DNA from: Pseudomonadota bacterium
GTDB taxonomy: Bacteria; Pseudomonadota; Gammaproteobacteria; Xanthomonadales; Xanthomonadaceae
Assembly: GCA_023399815.1 (NCBI GenBank)
Contig: JAEWOJ010000018.1
Span: 6,925-70,924 of the forward strand
Direction of reading: 5' to 3'
DNA: 64,000 nt
Shown: in pieces, positions 17,947 through 28,998 of the stretch
Layout: the number at the start of each line of letters is the position of its first letter
Numbering within the stretch: the stretch's first letter is position 1
The notes under the pieces: model-generated
What the model was told of the DNA's origin: nothing
Seen by the model: only the letters and a program-made list of their open reading frames with translations
Database searches by the model: none
Position numbers and translations under genes: made by a program

Positions 17947-19845
17947 TCAGGCCGACAGTTCCAGCAGCAGCTTGTTGAGCCGGCGCACGTAGGCGGCGGG
18001 GTCCTTCAGGCCGTCGCCGGCGGCCAGGGCGGCCTGGTCGAACAGCACCCGCGCCAGGTCGTTGAAGCGGTCCATGTCCGGCTCGGCGTCGAGCTTCTCG
18101 ATCAGCGGATGCGCCGGGTTGAACTCGAACACCGGCCGGCTCTCGGGCACCTTCTGCCCGCTGGCCTCCAGGATCTGCCGCATCTGCAGGCCCAGGTCCT
18201 GCTCGCCGATGGCCAGGATCGCCGGCGAATCGGTCAGGCGGTGGGAGACGCGCACCTCGGCCACGTCCTCGCCCAGCGCGGTCTTGATGCGCGTGGCCAG
18301 CCCTTCCTTGGCCTTGGCGGTCTCCTCCTGCGCCTTCTTCTCTTCCTCCGAATCCAGCGCGCCCAGGTCGAGGTCGCCGCGGGCGACGTCCACGAACGAC
18401 TTGCCGTCGAACTCGTGCAGGTAGTTCATCAGCCACTCGTCGATGCGGTCGGTCATCAGCAGCACTTCGATGCCCTTCTTGCGGAACACCTCCAGGTGCG
18501 GGCTGTCCTTGACCTGCAGATGGCTCTCGCCGGTGAGGTAGTAGATCTTGTCCTGGCTCTCGGCCATGCGGCCGACGTAGTCGGCCAGCGCCACGTCCTG
18601 CTCGCCGTCGTTGCTGCGGGTGGAGGCGAAGCGCAGCAGGCCGGCGATCTTCTCGCGGTTGTTGAAGTCCTCGGCCGGGCCTTCCTTCAGCACCTGGCCG
18701 AATTCCTTCCAGAAGCGCTGGTAGTCCTCGGGCCTGTCCTTGGCCAGCTTCTCCAGCATGTCGAGCGCGCGCCTGGTCAGCGCCGACTTCATCGAATCGA
18801 CCACCGGGCCGGACTGCAGGATCTCGCGCGAGACGTTCAGCGGCAGATCGCTGGAATCGACCACGCCCTTGATGAAGCGCAGGTACAGCGGCAGGAACTG
18901 CTCGGCCTGGTCCATGATGAAGACGCGCTGCACATAGAGCTTCAGGCCCTTGGCGGCGTCGCGGTGGTACAGGTCGAACGGCGCGCGGCCGGGCGTGTAC
19001 AGCAGCGAGGTGTACTCCAGCTTGCCCTCGACCTTGTTGTGGCTCCAGGCCAGTGGGTCGGAGAAGTCGTGGGCGATGTGCTTGTAGAACTCGGTGTATT
19101 CCTCGTCCGAGATCTCGGACTTGGGCCGGGTCCACAGCGCATTGGCCTTGTTGACCGCTTCCCATTCCAGCGCCTCGGGCGTGTCCTCGCCGTGCTGTTC
19201 CTTGTGCAGCTCGATCGGCAGGCCGATGTGGTCGGAGTACTTCTTGACCAGCCCGCGCAGCTTCCAGTTGTCGGCGAAGCCTTCCTCGCCGTTCTTCAGA
19301 TGCAGCACGATGCGGGTGCCGCGCTCGGGCTTGTCGATGGTCTCGACCTCGAACTCGCCTTCGCCGCGCGAGGACCAGTGCACGCCCTCGCTGGCCGGCA
19401 GACCGGCGCGGCGGCTGTACACGTCGACCTGATCGGCGACGATGAAGGCCGAGTAGAAGCCCACGCCGAACTGGCCGATCAGGTTGGCGTCCTTCTTCTG
19501 GTCGCCGGACAGGGCCTTGAGGAACTCGCCGGTGCCGGACTTGGCGATGGTGCCCAGGTGGGCCACGGCCTCGTCGCGGCTCATGCCGATGCCGTTGTCG
19601 TCGATGGTCAGCGTGCGCGCGGCCGGGTCGGCCTCGATGCGGATGCGCAGCGCGCCGTCGCCTTCCAGCAGCTCGGGCCGGGTCAAGGCTTCGAAGCGCA
19701 GCTTGTCGGCGGCGTCGGCGGCGTTGGACACCAGCTCGCGCAGGAAGATTTCCTTGTTCGAGTACAGCGAATGGATCATCAGGTGCAGCAGCTGCTTCAC
19801 CTCGGTCTGGAAACCGCGGGTTTCCTTGTGGGCTTCGGCGGTCAT
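17947..19845 (-). CDS. htpG: molecular chaperone HtpG (Hsp90)
   Basis: Cytoplasmic ATP-dependent chaperone. The 632-residue protein has the GHKL ATPase elements ELVSNAADA (near 40), DNGIGM, GTIAKSG and [11 protein letters not shown], then the middle domain and the C-terminal dimerisation domain ending in [10 protein letters not shown]. The ATG at 19845 gives [15 protein letters not shown], the usual bacterial N-terminus; an upstream in-frame start at 19899 is less likely. A repeat follows its stop and a REP hairpin precedes it. Confidence 0.97.
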   Translation of the reverse strand: MTAEAHKETRGFQTEVKQLLHLMIHSLYSNKEIFLRELVSNAADAADKLRFEALTRPELLEGDGALRIRIEADPAARTLTIDDNGIGMSRDEAVAHLGTIAKSGTGEFLKALSGDQKKDANLIGQFGVGFYSAFIVADQVDVYSRRAGLPASEGVHWSSRGEGEFEVETIDKPERGTRIVLHLKNGEEGFADNWKLRGLVKKYSDHIGLPIELHKEQHGEDTPEALEWEAVNKANALWTRPKSEISDEEYTEFYKHIAHDFSDPLAWSHNKVEGKLEYTSLLYTPGRAPFDLYHRDAAKGLKLYVQRVFIMDQAEQFLPLYLRFIKGVVDSSDLPLNVSREILQSGPVVDSMKSALTRRALDMLEKLAKDRPEDYQRFWKEFGQVLKEGPAEDFNNREKIAGLLRFASTRSNDGEQDVALADYVGRMAESQDKIYYLTGESHLQVKDSPHLEVFRKKGIEVLLMTDRIDEWLMNYLHEFDGKSFVDVARGDLDLGALDSEEEKKAQEETAKAKEGLATRIKTALGEDVAEVRVSHRLTDSPAILAIGEQDLGLQMRQILEASGQKVPESRPVFEFNPAHPLIEKLDAEPDMDRFNDLARVLFDQAALAAGDGLKDPAAYVRRLNKLLLELSA

Positions 19846-19950
19846 CGTCGGGTTCGCTCCGTGGGTTGCCTGGGCCGCACGTGGCGGCCGATGGATCACG
19901 GGGTATGGGCCGGCCGGCGAATTTCAAGATCGGCGCGCGTGCAGGCGTGC

Positions 19951-20030
19951 AGGACCTGTAGGAGCGACGCCAGTCGCGAGGGGCTTTCCCGGTGAAGCCA
20001 CATCGCGACTGGCGTCGCTCCTACAGTCCT
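19951..20030. repeat. paired GTAG-REP hairpin, GACGCC subfamily
   Basis: A perfect 24-bp inverted repeat: arms CTGTAGGAGCGACGCCAGTC plus GCGA at 19956-19979 and its complement at 20003-20026, around a 23-nt spacer. Each arm is itself a small hairpin (GCGAC-GCCA-GTCGC) headed by GTAG, the structure of GTAG-type REP elements. It lies between the divergent htpG and rsmD genes. Confidence 0.9.
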
Positions 20031-20107
20031 GCGGGTCTGGCCGGGAAAACGCCTGCGCGGTAGCGGGTTCGGCTTATCATGCCGGCCCCGTCCCGATGTC
20101 CCTGCGC

Positions 20108-21255
<1,148 letters not shown>

Positions 21256-21299
21256 ACCATCCCAACAGCTGCAACGAATCCATTAGAGGGAGACGATCC

Positions 21300-21791
21300 A
21301 TGAAGAACACGATGCGCGTGATGCTTGCCGCTTCGCTGGTGCTGGGCTTCACCGCCTGCAAGAAGGAAGAGGCCGCTCCGGCCGCCGAAGCGCAGCAGGC
21401 GCTGGTGGCGCCGGCCAAGGACGACGACGCCGGCTGGCGCAAGTACCTGCAGGCCGTGGCCGTGCAGAACATGGGCAACATCAGCAACAGCCCGTTCCTG
21501 TACTACCTGCCGCCGGAATCGGATGCGGAGTTCGCCGCCAAGTACGAGCGCCAGGTCGAGAGCGCCACTGCCGCCATCGGCCGCGGCGTGTCGCCGGGCA
21601 ACCTGCTGGCCTTCGGTTCCTCGGCCTCGGCGAAGATGGCCGACCTGATCGAAACCGCGTTCAAGGGCGTGGAAGCCGATTCGATGAAGGGCGTGCGCGT
21701 GGTGTTCATCGGCGATGCCGCCGACAATGCCCGCGTGCAGACCATCGTGCAGCCGACCGGCGCCGACTACATCTTCGTCGAAGCCAAGTGA
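21300..21791 (+). CDS. putative lipoprotein of unknown function
   Basis: The 163-residue protein starts MKNTMRVMLAASLVLGFTAC, a signal peptide with a weak lipobox (FTAC) followed by KKEE and an alanine/proline linker. The mature part has GWRKYLQAVAVQNMGNISNS and a C-terminal VRVVFIGDAAD segment ending in GADYIFVEAK. I recognise no family with confidence. A good GAGGGAG sits about eight bases before the ATG at 21300. It lies 44 bp after coaD on the same strand, so it may share its transcript. Confidence 0.75.
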   Translation: MKNTMRVMLAASLVLGFTACKKEEAAPAAEAQQALVAPAKDDDAGWRKYLQAVAVQNMGNISNSPFLYYLPPESDAEFAAKYERQVESATAAIGRGVSPGNLLAFGSSASAKMADLIETAFKGVEADSMKGVRVVFIGDAADNARVQTIVQPTGADYIFVEAK

Positions 21792-21838
21792 CGCAGTGGC
21801 GCGAGGCCGCGTCCGCGCGGCCTCGCCTTTGCCGCTGC

Positions 21839-21953
21839 GTCATCCCCGCGAAGGCGAGGATCGCTTTTCGGCAATGGATTCCAGTGACTTTGCCGTTGAT
21901 TCTTCCGGCAGAGCACGAACAGCAAGAGCGATTCCCGCCACGGCGGGAATGAC
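21839..21953. repeat. short intergenic repeat bounded by GTCATCCCCGC / GCGGGAATGAC
   Basis: About 115 bp between the lipoprotein gene and the ferredoxin gene begins GTCATCCCCGCGAAGGCGAG and ends GATTCCCGCCACGGCGGGAA followed by TGAC. The ends are complementary, so it can fold back. This is the pattern of a small nonautonomous inverted-repeat element. A fragment (GGATTCCCGCGTGCCGG) is also visible near 1794 in the pgl-edd gap. Confidence 0.65.
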
Positions 21954-21961
21954 AGCCGGAA

Positions 21962-22246
21962 ATGTCCCTCAAAATCAACGAGCTCTGCGTCAACTGCGAC
22001 GTCTGTGAGCCAGCCTGCCCTAACAAGGCAATCTCGATGGGCGAGACGATCTACGTGATCGACCCGGCCCGTTGCACCGAATGCGTCGGTCATTTCGATG
22101 AGCCGCAATGCGTGGTGGTGTGCCCGGTCGAGTGCATCGACCCGGACCCGGACATTCCCGAAACCCACGACCAGCTGCTGGCCAAGCTGCACACGCTGCA
22201 GCGCGACCACCCCGAACTGTACGAACCGGAGACTCCCTCGGCATGA
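21962..22246 (+). CDS. YfhL-family 2[4Fe-4S] ferredoxin
   Basis: Cytoplasmic electron carrier. The 94-residue protein has CVNCDVCEPACP near 9-20 for one cluster and CTECVGHFDEPQCVVVCP near 38-55 for the other, with the extra insertion and C-terminal tail (to about 94) typical of YfhL/Allochromatium-type ferredoxins. A GCCGGAA precedes the ATG. Its stop overlaps the ggt start as ATGA; that coupling probably reflects gene packing, since no functional link is known. Confidence 0.93.
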   Translation: MSLKINELCVNCDVCEPACPNKAISMGETIYVIDPARCTECVGHFDEPQCVVVCPVECIDPDPDIPETHDQLLAKLHTLQRDHPELYEPETPSA

Positions 22247-24000
22247 AACGTTTCGCGCGTTCCTTCCTGTTGTTTGCGCTGGTGCTGGCACCGGCGGCGT
22301 GGGCGGCAGAGACACCGCAGCAGACACCACCGCAGGCGCCGGCCGCGCACCCCGATGGCGCGGCGATCGCCAGCGGCCACGAGCTGGCGACCAAGGCCGG
22401 CATGGAAATCCTGGCCAAGGGCGGCAACGCGTTCGATGCGGCCGTGGCGGTGTCGTCCACGCTGGCCGTGGTCGAGCCGATCAGCTCCGGCCTGGGCGGC
22501 GGCGGCCTGTTCATGCTGCACGACGCGCGTACCGGCAAGGACGTGATGCTCGACGCGCGCGAGACCTCGCCCGCCTCGGCCACGCCGGAGCGCTTCCTGG
22601 ACAGGAACGGCGAACTGGACCGCGACCGCTCGGTCAACGGCCCGTGGTCGGCCGGCATCCCCGGCCTGCCGGCGATGCTGGTGCAGGTCGCGCGCGAGCA
22701 CGGCCGCCTGTCGCTGTCCGAATCGCTGGCGCCGGCCATCCGCATCGCCACCGAGGGCTTCCCGGTGTACGCGCGCATGGCGCGCGGCTATGCCGCGCGG
22801 CGCGAGGTGATGGAACGCTATCCCGGCACGCGCGAGGTCTATCTGCGCAATGGCCGTCCCATCGCCGAGGGCGACATCTTCAGGCAGCCGGAGCTGGCGC
22901 ATACCCTGCGGCTGCTGGCCGACAAGGGCTTCGACGGTTTCTATCGGGGTGAAACCGCGAAGAAGCTGCTGGCCGGCGTGAAGAAGGCCGGCGGCCAGTG
23001 GACCGCCGAGGAACTGGCCGGCTACACGGTCAAGGCGCGCGAGCCGATCGTGTTCGACTACCGCGGCTGGAAGATCACCACTGCGCCGCCGCCGTCCTCC
23101 GGCGGCATCGCGCTGGCCTCCATGCTGCAGATCCTGGAAGGCTGGGACCTGTCCACGCTGGACGACGCCCACCGCACCCACCTGGTGGTGGAGGCGATGC
23201 GCCGCGCCTACCGCGACCGCACCTTCTTCCTCGGCGACCCGGATTTTGTGCAGATCCCGCAGAAGGTGCTGACCAGCCACGACTACGCGCAGGGCCTGCG
23301 CGCGACCATCCATCCGGAGAAGGCCACGCCGAGCGACCTGCTGTCGGGCAAGCCGACGCCGCTGGAGGACGACGAGACCACGCACTTCTCGATCATCGAT
23401 GGCGAGGGCAACCGCGTCGGCGCCACGCAGACGGTGAACCTGCTGTACGGCTCGGGCTTCATCCCGGCCGGCACCGGCGTGCTGCTCAACAACGAGATGG
23501 ACGACTTCGCGCTGAAGCCGGGCACGCCCAACGCGTTCGGCGTGATGGGCTACGAGGCCAACGCGCCGAAGCCGGGCAAGCGCATGCTCAGCTCGATGAC
23601 GCCGACCTTCATGGAGAATGCCGACAAGGTCATCGTGATCGGCACGCCGGGCGGCAGCCGCATCATCACCATGGTGCTGCTGGGCATCCTCGGCTACGAC
23701 GCCGGACTGGACGCGCAGCAGGTCGCGGCGCTGCCGCGCTACCACCACCAGTGGCTGCCGGACGAGATCTCGGCCGAGAGCGGCGCGTTCACCCCGGAAG
23801 TAGCCCGGCAGCTGCAGGCCATGGGCCACAAGGTCGACCTGCCCGGCGACAGCGCCGACGGCGGACGCGGTTCCAGCCACGTCTGGGGCAACCTGCAGAC
23901 GGTGGAATGGGACCGCCGCAGCAACACCCTCAGCGGCGGCAGCGACCCGCGCAACCCGGTGGGCAGTGCCGAGGTGAGCAGGAACACGCAGGGCAACTGA
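22243..24000 (+). CDS. ggt: gamma-glutamyltransferase
   Basis: Periplasmic enzyme that hydrolyses or transfers the gamma-glutamyl group of glutathione. The 585-residue precursor has a Sec signal peptide (hydrophobic 7-20, cleavage near AWA-AE at 21-22). The self-processing site is DDE-TTHFSIID, with Thr379 becoming the N-terminal nucleophile of the small subunit. GSRIITMVLLGIL and LSSMTPT lie in the small subunit. The length matches the Ggt family. It overlaps the ferredoxin stop by four bases and is followed by a long repeat. Confidence 0.95.
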   Translation: MKRFARSFLLFALVLAPAAWAAETPQQTPPQAPAAHPDGAAIASGHELATKAGMEILAKGGNAFDAAVAVSSTLAVVEPISSGLGGGGLFMLHDARTGKDVMLDARETSPASATPERFLDRNGELDRDRSVNGPWSAGIPGLPAMLVQVAREHGRLSLSESLAPAIRIATEGFPVYARMARGYAARREVMERYPGTREVYLRNGRPIAEGDIFRQPELAHTLRLLADKGFDGFYRGETAKKLLAGVKKAGGQWTAEELAGYTVKAREPIVFDYRGWKITTAPPPSSGGIALASMLQILEGWDLSTLDDAHRTHLVVEAMRRAYRDRTFFLGDPDFVQIPQKVLTSHDYAQGLRATIHPEKATPSDLLSGKPTPLEDDETTHFSIIDGEGNRVGATQTVNLLYGSGFIPAGTGVLLNNEMDDFALKPGTPNAFGVMGYEANAPKPGKRMLSSMTPTFMENADKVIVIGTPGGSRIITMVLLGILGYDAGLDAQQVAALPRYHHQWLPDEISAESGAFTPEVARQLQAMGHKVDLPGDSADGGRGSSHVWGNLQTVEWDRRSNTLSGGSDPRNPVGSAEVSRNTQGN

Positions 24001-24010
24001 TTAAGCCTCC

Positions 24011-24275
24011 CACATAGCCCCTCTCCCTGCGGGGCGAGAAGGCACGGCTTGCGCGCCACTGGCGCGCGTGCCTTGGAGCGCCCACGCCGCTGGCGTGGGC
24101 CGGGGCGCGGAGCGGGGGTTGGGATGGGGGCGATGGAGTCCAGATGCTCCAGGCATCGCCGATCCCGTTTGCCCTCATCCGCCCTTCGGGCACCTTCTCC
24201 CGGAGGGAGAAGGGAAGAGACAAAGCCCTCTCCCCTCGGGAGAGGGGTTGGGGAGAGGGCGATGGAGTCCAGATG
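24011..24275. repeat. CTCTCCC-type dispersed intergenic repeat, copy 4 (composite)
   Basis: Occupies most of the 374-bp gap between ggt and the MBL gene. It contains the GCGCGCCACTGGCGCGC and CCCACGCCGCTGGCGTGGG palindromes (about 24050-24100), then GCCCTTCGGGC and CTTCTCCCGGAGGGAGAAGG stems, then CCTCTCCCCTCGGGAGAGG. The phrase CGATGGAGTCCAGATG occurs twice (24130-24145 and 24260-24275), so two elements seem joined here. The rest of the gap, up to 24374, is AT-richer and probably holds the promoter of the next gene. Confidence 0.85.
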
Positions 24276-24374
24276 ATCCAGCACCGTCGGCCATGGAAAA
24301 GGCAGCGCTGCGCGCCCATAAGTTCCCCGCGACGCCTTGCGAATATTTAACGCGGCGGCGGTAGAATTTTTCAC

Positions 24375-25265
<891 letters not shown>

Positions 25266-25568
25266 AGTGACTTCCGGTACCCCCGCACGGGTAGTGGCGT
25301 AGACCGCTCGCCGCGGAAACCCCGCCTGGGCTAGTGACCGATGAGCAGCGCGTAGCTGGTATCTCCCGGTTCGGCGTCATGGCTCGCCAGTGAGCGTAAT
25401 GCAACGCTCAACGATGGTATGAGCTTCAGCCTCGTACCGTGAAAGCCGATGATCGAGCCGCGCTTGGGGCAGCGGCTTGCCGCCACGGTGCGCGGCGCGG
25501 CGGCGGAGTGTCGTGAGAGATTGGGCGGCGGCGCGGGCCCGCCGCAGTCATCTGAGCAAGTCAACCAG
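25266..25568. other. 303-bp gap at the left edge of the AT-richer islet
   Basis: I see no confident gene. A minus-strand frame ending at 25331 reads GFHGTRLKLIPSLSVALRSL and SHDAEPGDTSYALLIGH, which has a protein-like composition and could be the tail of a decayed gene, but I cannot assign it. The part near 25490-25550 is again GC-rich. The likely left boundary of foreign DNA lies in this stretch. Confidence 0.4.
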
Positions 25569-25916
25569 CTATGGGGCATCTTCAGGCAGCAAAAGATCAC
25601 GCTTTTCTGCCCACTTCAACATTGCATCCAGGGCTGGACACAACGATTGCCCCCAGTCCGTCAATCGGTATTCAACCTTGGGAGGGACTTGTGGATACAG
25701 CTTGCGAGCCACGATTCCATCAGCCTCCAGCTGCCGCAGCTGCTGAGCCAGCATCTTCTGAGAGATGCCAGGAATGAGTTTTTCGAAGTCAGAGTAGCGC
25801 TGCACTTTGCCGTCAAACAGGTGGAAAATGATGGTGAGCTTCCATCGTCCTTCCAGCAGCCGGAGCACTTCTTCCACGCCGATGGCCGCACTCGCAGGGG
25901 TGTATTCCTTTCCCAT
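25569..25916 (-). CDS. HxlR-family winged-helix transcriptional regulator
   Basis: The 115-residue protein has the HxlR arrangement: LEGRWKLTIIFHLFDG, SDFEKLIPGISQKMLAQQLR (recognition helix near 50-66), QLEADGIVARKLYPQVPPKV and YRLTDWGQSL. Members are redox- or ligand-responsive DNA-binding dimers that often sit beside oxidoreductase genes. This one is divergent from a SnoaL-like protein and an SDR, so it probably controls them. Codon use is less GC-biased than in the flanking genes, which suggests acquisition by transfer. Confidence 0.9.
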   Translation of the reverse strand: MGKEYTPASAAIGVEEVLRLLEGRWKLTIIFHLFDGKVQRYSDFEKLIPGISQKMLAQQLRQLEADGIVARKLYPQVPPKVEYRLTDWGQSLCPALDAMLKWAEKRDLLLPEDAP

Positions 25917-25983
25917 GGGTATGTAGCTTACTTTTCAGTGCGTTCTTGATGGTTTGGAAGTTTATAAGAAAATACCTGTACGG

Positions 25984-26059
25984 CAACTCCGCCCAAGGCT
26001 TCACCCAAGATGCTTCGGCCAAGGATGGTGGGTGGCCTTGAAGCCGCGCGGTGGAGTTG
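25984..26059. promoter_or_regulatory. imperfect 76-bp inverted repeat in the HxlR divergent promoter
   Basis: CAACTCCGCC (25984-25993) pairs with GGTGGAGTTG (26050-26059), and the inner AAGGCTTCA pairs with TGAAGCC, so the segment can form a long hairpin between the divergent HxlR and SnoaL genes. It has attC-like dimensions but lacks the RYYYAAC/GTTRRRY core sites. It may hold the HxlR operator or be the remains of a mobile element. Confidence 0.4.
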
Positions 26060-26095
26060 TGACTTTAGGGCCCGAGCAAAAGGACAGGACTGAAT

Positions 26096-26419
26096 ATGCT
26101 TGATTTGCCAAAACCGATTGCTGATTACTTTTTGGCTGATAGAGGTGGCGCCGAGGCTGTTGCTCGGTGCTTTACCGAAAATGCCGTCGTGAAAGACGAG
26201 GGGCGGAATTATAACGGACGAATCGAAATTGCACGCTGGAAAAAGGAATCCTCGACGAAATACCAATACACTTGCGAACCGATCGCGATCATTGAGGCTG
26301 AAGGAAAAATAATCGTTACCGGACATTTGGTCGGCAATTTCCCGGGCAGTCCTGTTGATCTTCGATATTTCTTCGAACTGGAAAACGGAAAAATCGCTGC
26401 ACTGGAGACGGCTCAATGA
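26096..26419 (+). CDS. SnoaL-like / NTF2-fold protein
   Basis: The 107-residue protein reads as a small alpha+beta barrel of the SnoaL-like type: [38 protein letters not shown] with the usual WDDG-like early strand, then [18 protein letters not shown] and [15 protein letters not shown]. Such proteins act as isomerases or hydrolases or only bind ligands, so no reaction can be named. Its stop overlaps the downstream SDR start as ATGA, so the two should act in the same process. Base composition is AT-richer than the neighbours outside the islet. Confidence 0.82.
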   Translation: MLDLPKPIADYFLADRGGAEAVARCFTENAVVKDEGRNYNGRIEIARWKKESSTKYQYTCEPIAIIEAEGKIIVTGHLVGNFPGSPVDLRYFFELENGKIAALETAQ

Positions 26420-27198
26420 GCTTTGGTCTTGATCTCGACGGCAAGCGTGCATTGGTCAGCGGCGGAACTCAAGGCGTCGGTGCTGCGGTTGTTGCAACGC
26501 TGCTGGATGCTGGCGTACGCGTGCTCACGTCAGCACGTTCGGTTCCGTCTGAATCGGTTGCAGGGCCACTGTATATTGCCGCCGACCTTGCAACGGCGGA
26601 AGGCTGCGAGATGGTCGCTGAGGCAGTCAAGACACGGCTTGGAGGCATCGACATCATCGTCAATGTTCTAGGCGGCTCCGATGCACCCCCAGGGGGATTT
26701 TCCGCGTTGAGCGACGACGAGTGGACCAAGGCGTTTGACCGGAATCTCATGCCGGCCGTTCGACTTGATCGTGCGTTGCTGCCACTGATGCTCGAACAGA
26801 AATCAGGTGTCATCGTTCATGTGACGTCGATCCAGAGCAAGCTGCCGCTTCCCGAATCCACAACAGCCTATGCTGCAGCAAAGGCGGCACTTTCAACGTA
26901 CAGCAAAAGTCTTGCGAAAGAGGTTGCGCCAAAGGGTGTTCGGGTTGTGCGCGTCTCCCCGGGCTGGATCGAGACTGAAGCCGCCGTGCGCATGGCCCAG
27001 CGTCTAGCTGACGAAGCCTGCACGGACTACGAGGGTGGCAAGCAGATCATCATGAAGGGGCTGGGCGGCATACCGCTCGGCCGGCCTGCCAAGCCCCAGG
27101 AAGTCGCGGATTTGATTGCCTTCCTCGTATCGTCGCGCGCGAGCGGCATCACGGGCGCCGAATATGTGATTGACGGAGGCACCATTCCCACTGCTTAG
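26416..27198 (+). CDS. short-chain dehydrogenase/reductase (SDR) of the HxlR islet
   Basis: NAD(P)-dependent oxidoreductase of unknown substrate. The 260-residue classical SDR has the cofactor loop GGTQGVG at 16-22, NVLG at 83-86 in place of NNAG, Ser138, and the catalytic Tyr152-x3-Lys156 (YAAAK). The C-terminal [12 protein letters not shown] is the usual classical SDR ending. It is translationally coupled to the SnoaL-like gene. The SnoaL+SDR pair under an HxlR regulator fits a small inducible detoxification or aldehyde/ketone-reduction unit; this is inference. Confidence 0.9.
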   Translation: MSFGLDLDGKRALVSGGTQGVGAAVVATLLDAGVRVLTSARSVPSESVAGPLYIAADLATAEGCEMVAEAVKTRLGGIDIIVNVLGGSDAPPGGFSALSDDEWTKAFDRNLMPAVRLDRALLPLMLEQKSGVIVHVTSIQSKLPLPESTTAYAAAKAALSTYSKSLAKEVAPKGVRVVRVSPGWIETEAAVRMAQRLADEACTDYEGGKQIIMKGLGGIPLGRPAKPQEVADLIAFLVSSRASGITGAEYVIDGGTIPTA

Positions 27199-27356
27199 CT
27201 GCCGCCTGCTTGTCTTCTATTGGTGTTGCGCGCCGCGCCAGCGGGCCGGCGGAATTTCCGTCGACGCCGATCCATCATCGAGCCCGCAAGGTAACGGAAG
27301 TCACGCCGCATTTGGCCTGGCGTGAGTACACGCATGGTCCTCGTTGAGGGAAATAG

Positions 27357-27600
27357 ATGGAGCTACGGTACTTGCGTTGCTTCTTGACTGTCGCTGAAGA
27401 ACTCCATTTCGCCCGTGCAGCGGAACGGCTCCATATCGAACAATCTCCGCTGTCGCGGACGATCAAGGAACTGGAGGAAGATCTTGGCGTGCGGCTGTTC
27501 ATCCGCAACTCGCGCAGCACGCGCCTATCGCGTGCCGGGCAGGTCTTCATGAGCATGTGCCGCGCATCTTCACCGCCTTGCAGGCAAGCAGGGCGGACGG
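27357..27600 (+). pseudogene. truncated and frameshifted LysR-family regulator
   Basis: The first ~67 codons give a clean LysR helix-turn-helix (MELRYLRCFLTVAEELHFAR, then LHIEQSPLSRTIKELEEDLG). After GQVF the frame is lost. Shifting by one base at about 27550 restores EHVPRIFTALQAS, the expected linker-helix continuation, so a base was probably deleted (ATGGAG to ATGAG). The match ends near 27590, and the ~200-residue effector domain is missing. Sequence beyond that belongs to the upp side. It marks the right end of the islet and could once have been a second regulator of it. Confidence 0.82.
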
Positions 27601-27694
27601 TGCATGGTGCGGCTCCTGGCGTGGATGGCGGGCGCAGGCATCGCTCCGTGCTGGAGCAAGCCGCCGTGAAGCCGCGGTGCGGTGCTTCAGTGCT

Positions 27695-28327
27695 TCAGTG
27701 CATCCGGGTACCGAAGATGCGGTCGCCGGCATCGCCCAGGCCCGGCAGGATGTAGCCCTTGTCGTTGAGGCGTTCGTCGATGGCCGCGGTGTAGATCTCC
27801 ACGTCCGGGTGCGCCGCCTCGACCGCGCGCAGGCCCTCGGGCGCGGCGACCAGGAAGATGCCCTTGATGCGGCGCGCACCGGCGCGCTTGAGCATGTCGA
27901 TGGTGGCGATCAGGGTGCCGCCGGTGGCGAGCATCGGGTCCAGGATCAGCGCGTCGCGTTCTTCCAGGCGGCCGGTCAGGCGCTCGAAGTAGGGCACCGG
28001 CTGCAGGGTCTCCTCGTCGCGCTGCAGCCCGACCACGCTCACGCGCGCGGCCGGGATCAGCGACAGCACGCCGTTGAGCATGCCCAGCCCGGCGCGGAGG
28101 ATCGGCACCAGGGTGATCTTGGCGCCGGCGATGCGCCGCACCGTGACCGGGCCGGCCCAGCCCTCCATCGTGCACGACTCGGTTTCCAGGTCGGCGGTGG
28201 CCTCGTAGGCGAGCAGGCTGCCCAGCTCGTCGGTCAGCTCGCGGAACTCCTTGGTACTGAGCGAGGCCTGCCGCATCAGGCCGATCTTGTGCTGGACGAG
28301 GGGGTGGCGGACTTCGACGATCTTCAT
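27695..28327 (-). CDS. upp: uracil phosphoribosyltransferase
   Basis: Salvages uracil to UMP with PRPP. The 210-residue protein has the PRPP-binding [18 protein letters not shown] segment near 125-142, [20 protein letters not shown] and the C-terminal [17 protein letters not shown] uracil-binding signature. The ATG at 28327 gives [19 protein letters not shown], the usual start. It lies between the broken LysR gene and a long unexplained stretch, so both its flanks have been rearranged. Confidence 0.96.
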   Translation of the reverse strand: MKIVEVRHPLVQHKIGLMRQASLSTKEFRELTDELGSLLAYEATADLETESCTMEGWAGPVTVRRIAGAKITLVPILRAGLGMLNGVLSLIPAARVSVVGLQRDEETLQPVPYFERLTGRLEERDALILDPMLATGGTLIATIDMLKRAGARRIKGIFLVAAPEGLRAVEAAHPDVEIYTAAIDERLNDKGYILPGLGDAGDRIFGTRMH

Positions 28328-28998
28328 GGCGGCCTGGGCGGTGGGAGTGCGGGAAGTCTGCACCAGAACCTGCCGTCTCCACAAAGCGAAGCCGGCGAGT
28401 GGCCGGCTTCCCGCCATGCGGCGGCGCCGGCCGGAACGCCCGACGCATCACTGGCGGGTAGCTGGGGCCGGCTTCCTCGGTTTCCGGTTCGTGCTCGTCG
28501 TACTTGCGGCCGAACTGGCCGTCGAGATTGTCGAACTTGCGGAAGAGCCCATCCCTGGAAGCATCCAGCAGGCTGGCCGTGCCCAGGCGCACGGACGGTC
28601 CTGCCGAAGCGCTTCTCGACGAACATCCACGTGGTCGTCTCACCGTCAAATCGCCGAGGAGAGGGCGGCTGCAGGCATCGCTCTGCTTGCGGCAGGGGAT
28701 TCCGACGCTTGGCCGCTAGCGATCGCAGGTCGTGGATGAAGCCGGCATCGTTCCGGTTGTTCGATCGAATCCCCTGGCTGCCGCGCGTTGCGGCGATCGT
28801 GGCAAGCGCAGGGCCGGCAGCGCAGCGACAGCCGTCAACCTTCCGCGCTCCCGCGGATGCGGCTGCCGCGGCCGGCCCCTATACTCGCCGCGACCGCCAC
28901 GCCCGCCGTTCCAGCGGAACCCGGCTGGCCGACGGGCGGGACATCGGCCGACAGGCATCGCCGGTGGCGATGCCGGGCAACCACCAGGGAGGAACGTC
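28328..28998. other. 671-bp stretch without a confident gene; possible decayed gene
   Basis: On the minus strand, about 28450-28640, one frame reads LLDASRDGLFRKFDNLDGQF and GRKYDEHEPETEEAGPSYPP, with a fragment WMFVEKRFG in the neighbouring frame just upstream. The composition looks like protein sequence interrupted by a frameshift, but I do not recognise it. A GGCCGGCGAGTGGCCGGC-like stem lies near 28390. The last ~150 bp probably hold the promoter of the downstream secreted-protein gene (CTATACT near 28878). Confidence 0.35.

Noticed and set aside
25331..25600. A minus-strand frame downstream of the HxlR gene
   Set aside because: It overlaps the end of the HxlR gene and only its last ~40 residues look protein-like; insufficient for a gene call.
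25984..26059. Calling the islet hairpin an integron attC site
   Set aside because: The outer ends do not match RYYYAAC and GTTRRRY, and there is no integrase or cassette array in the window.
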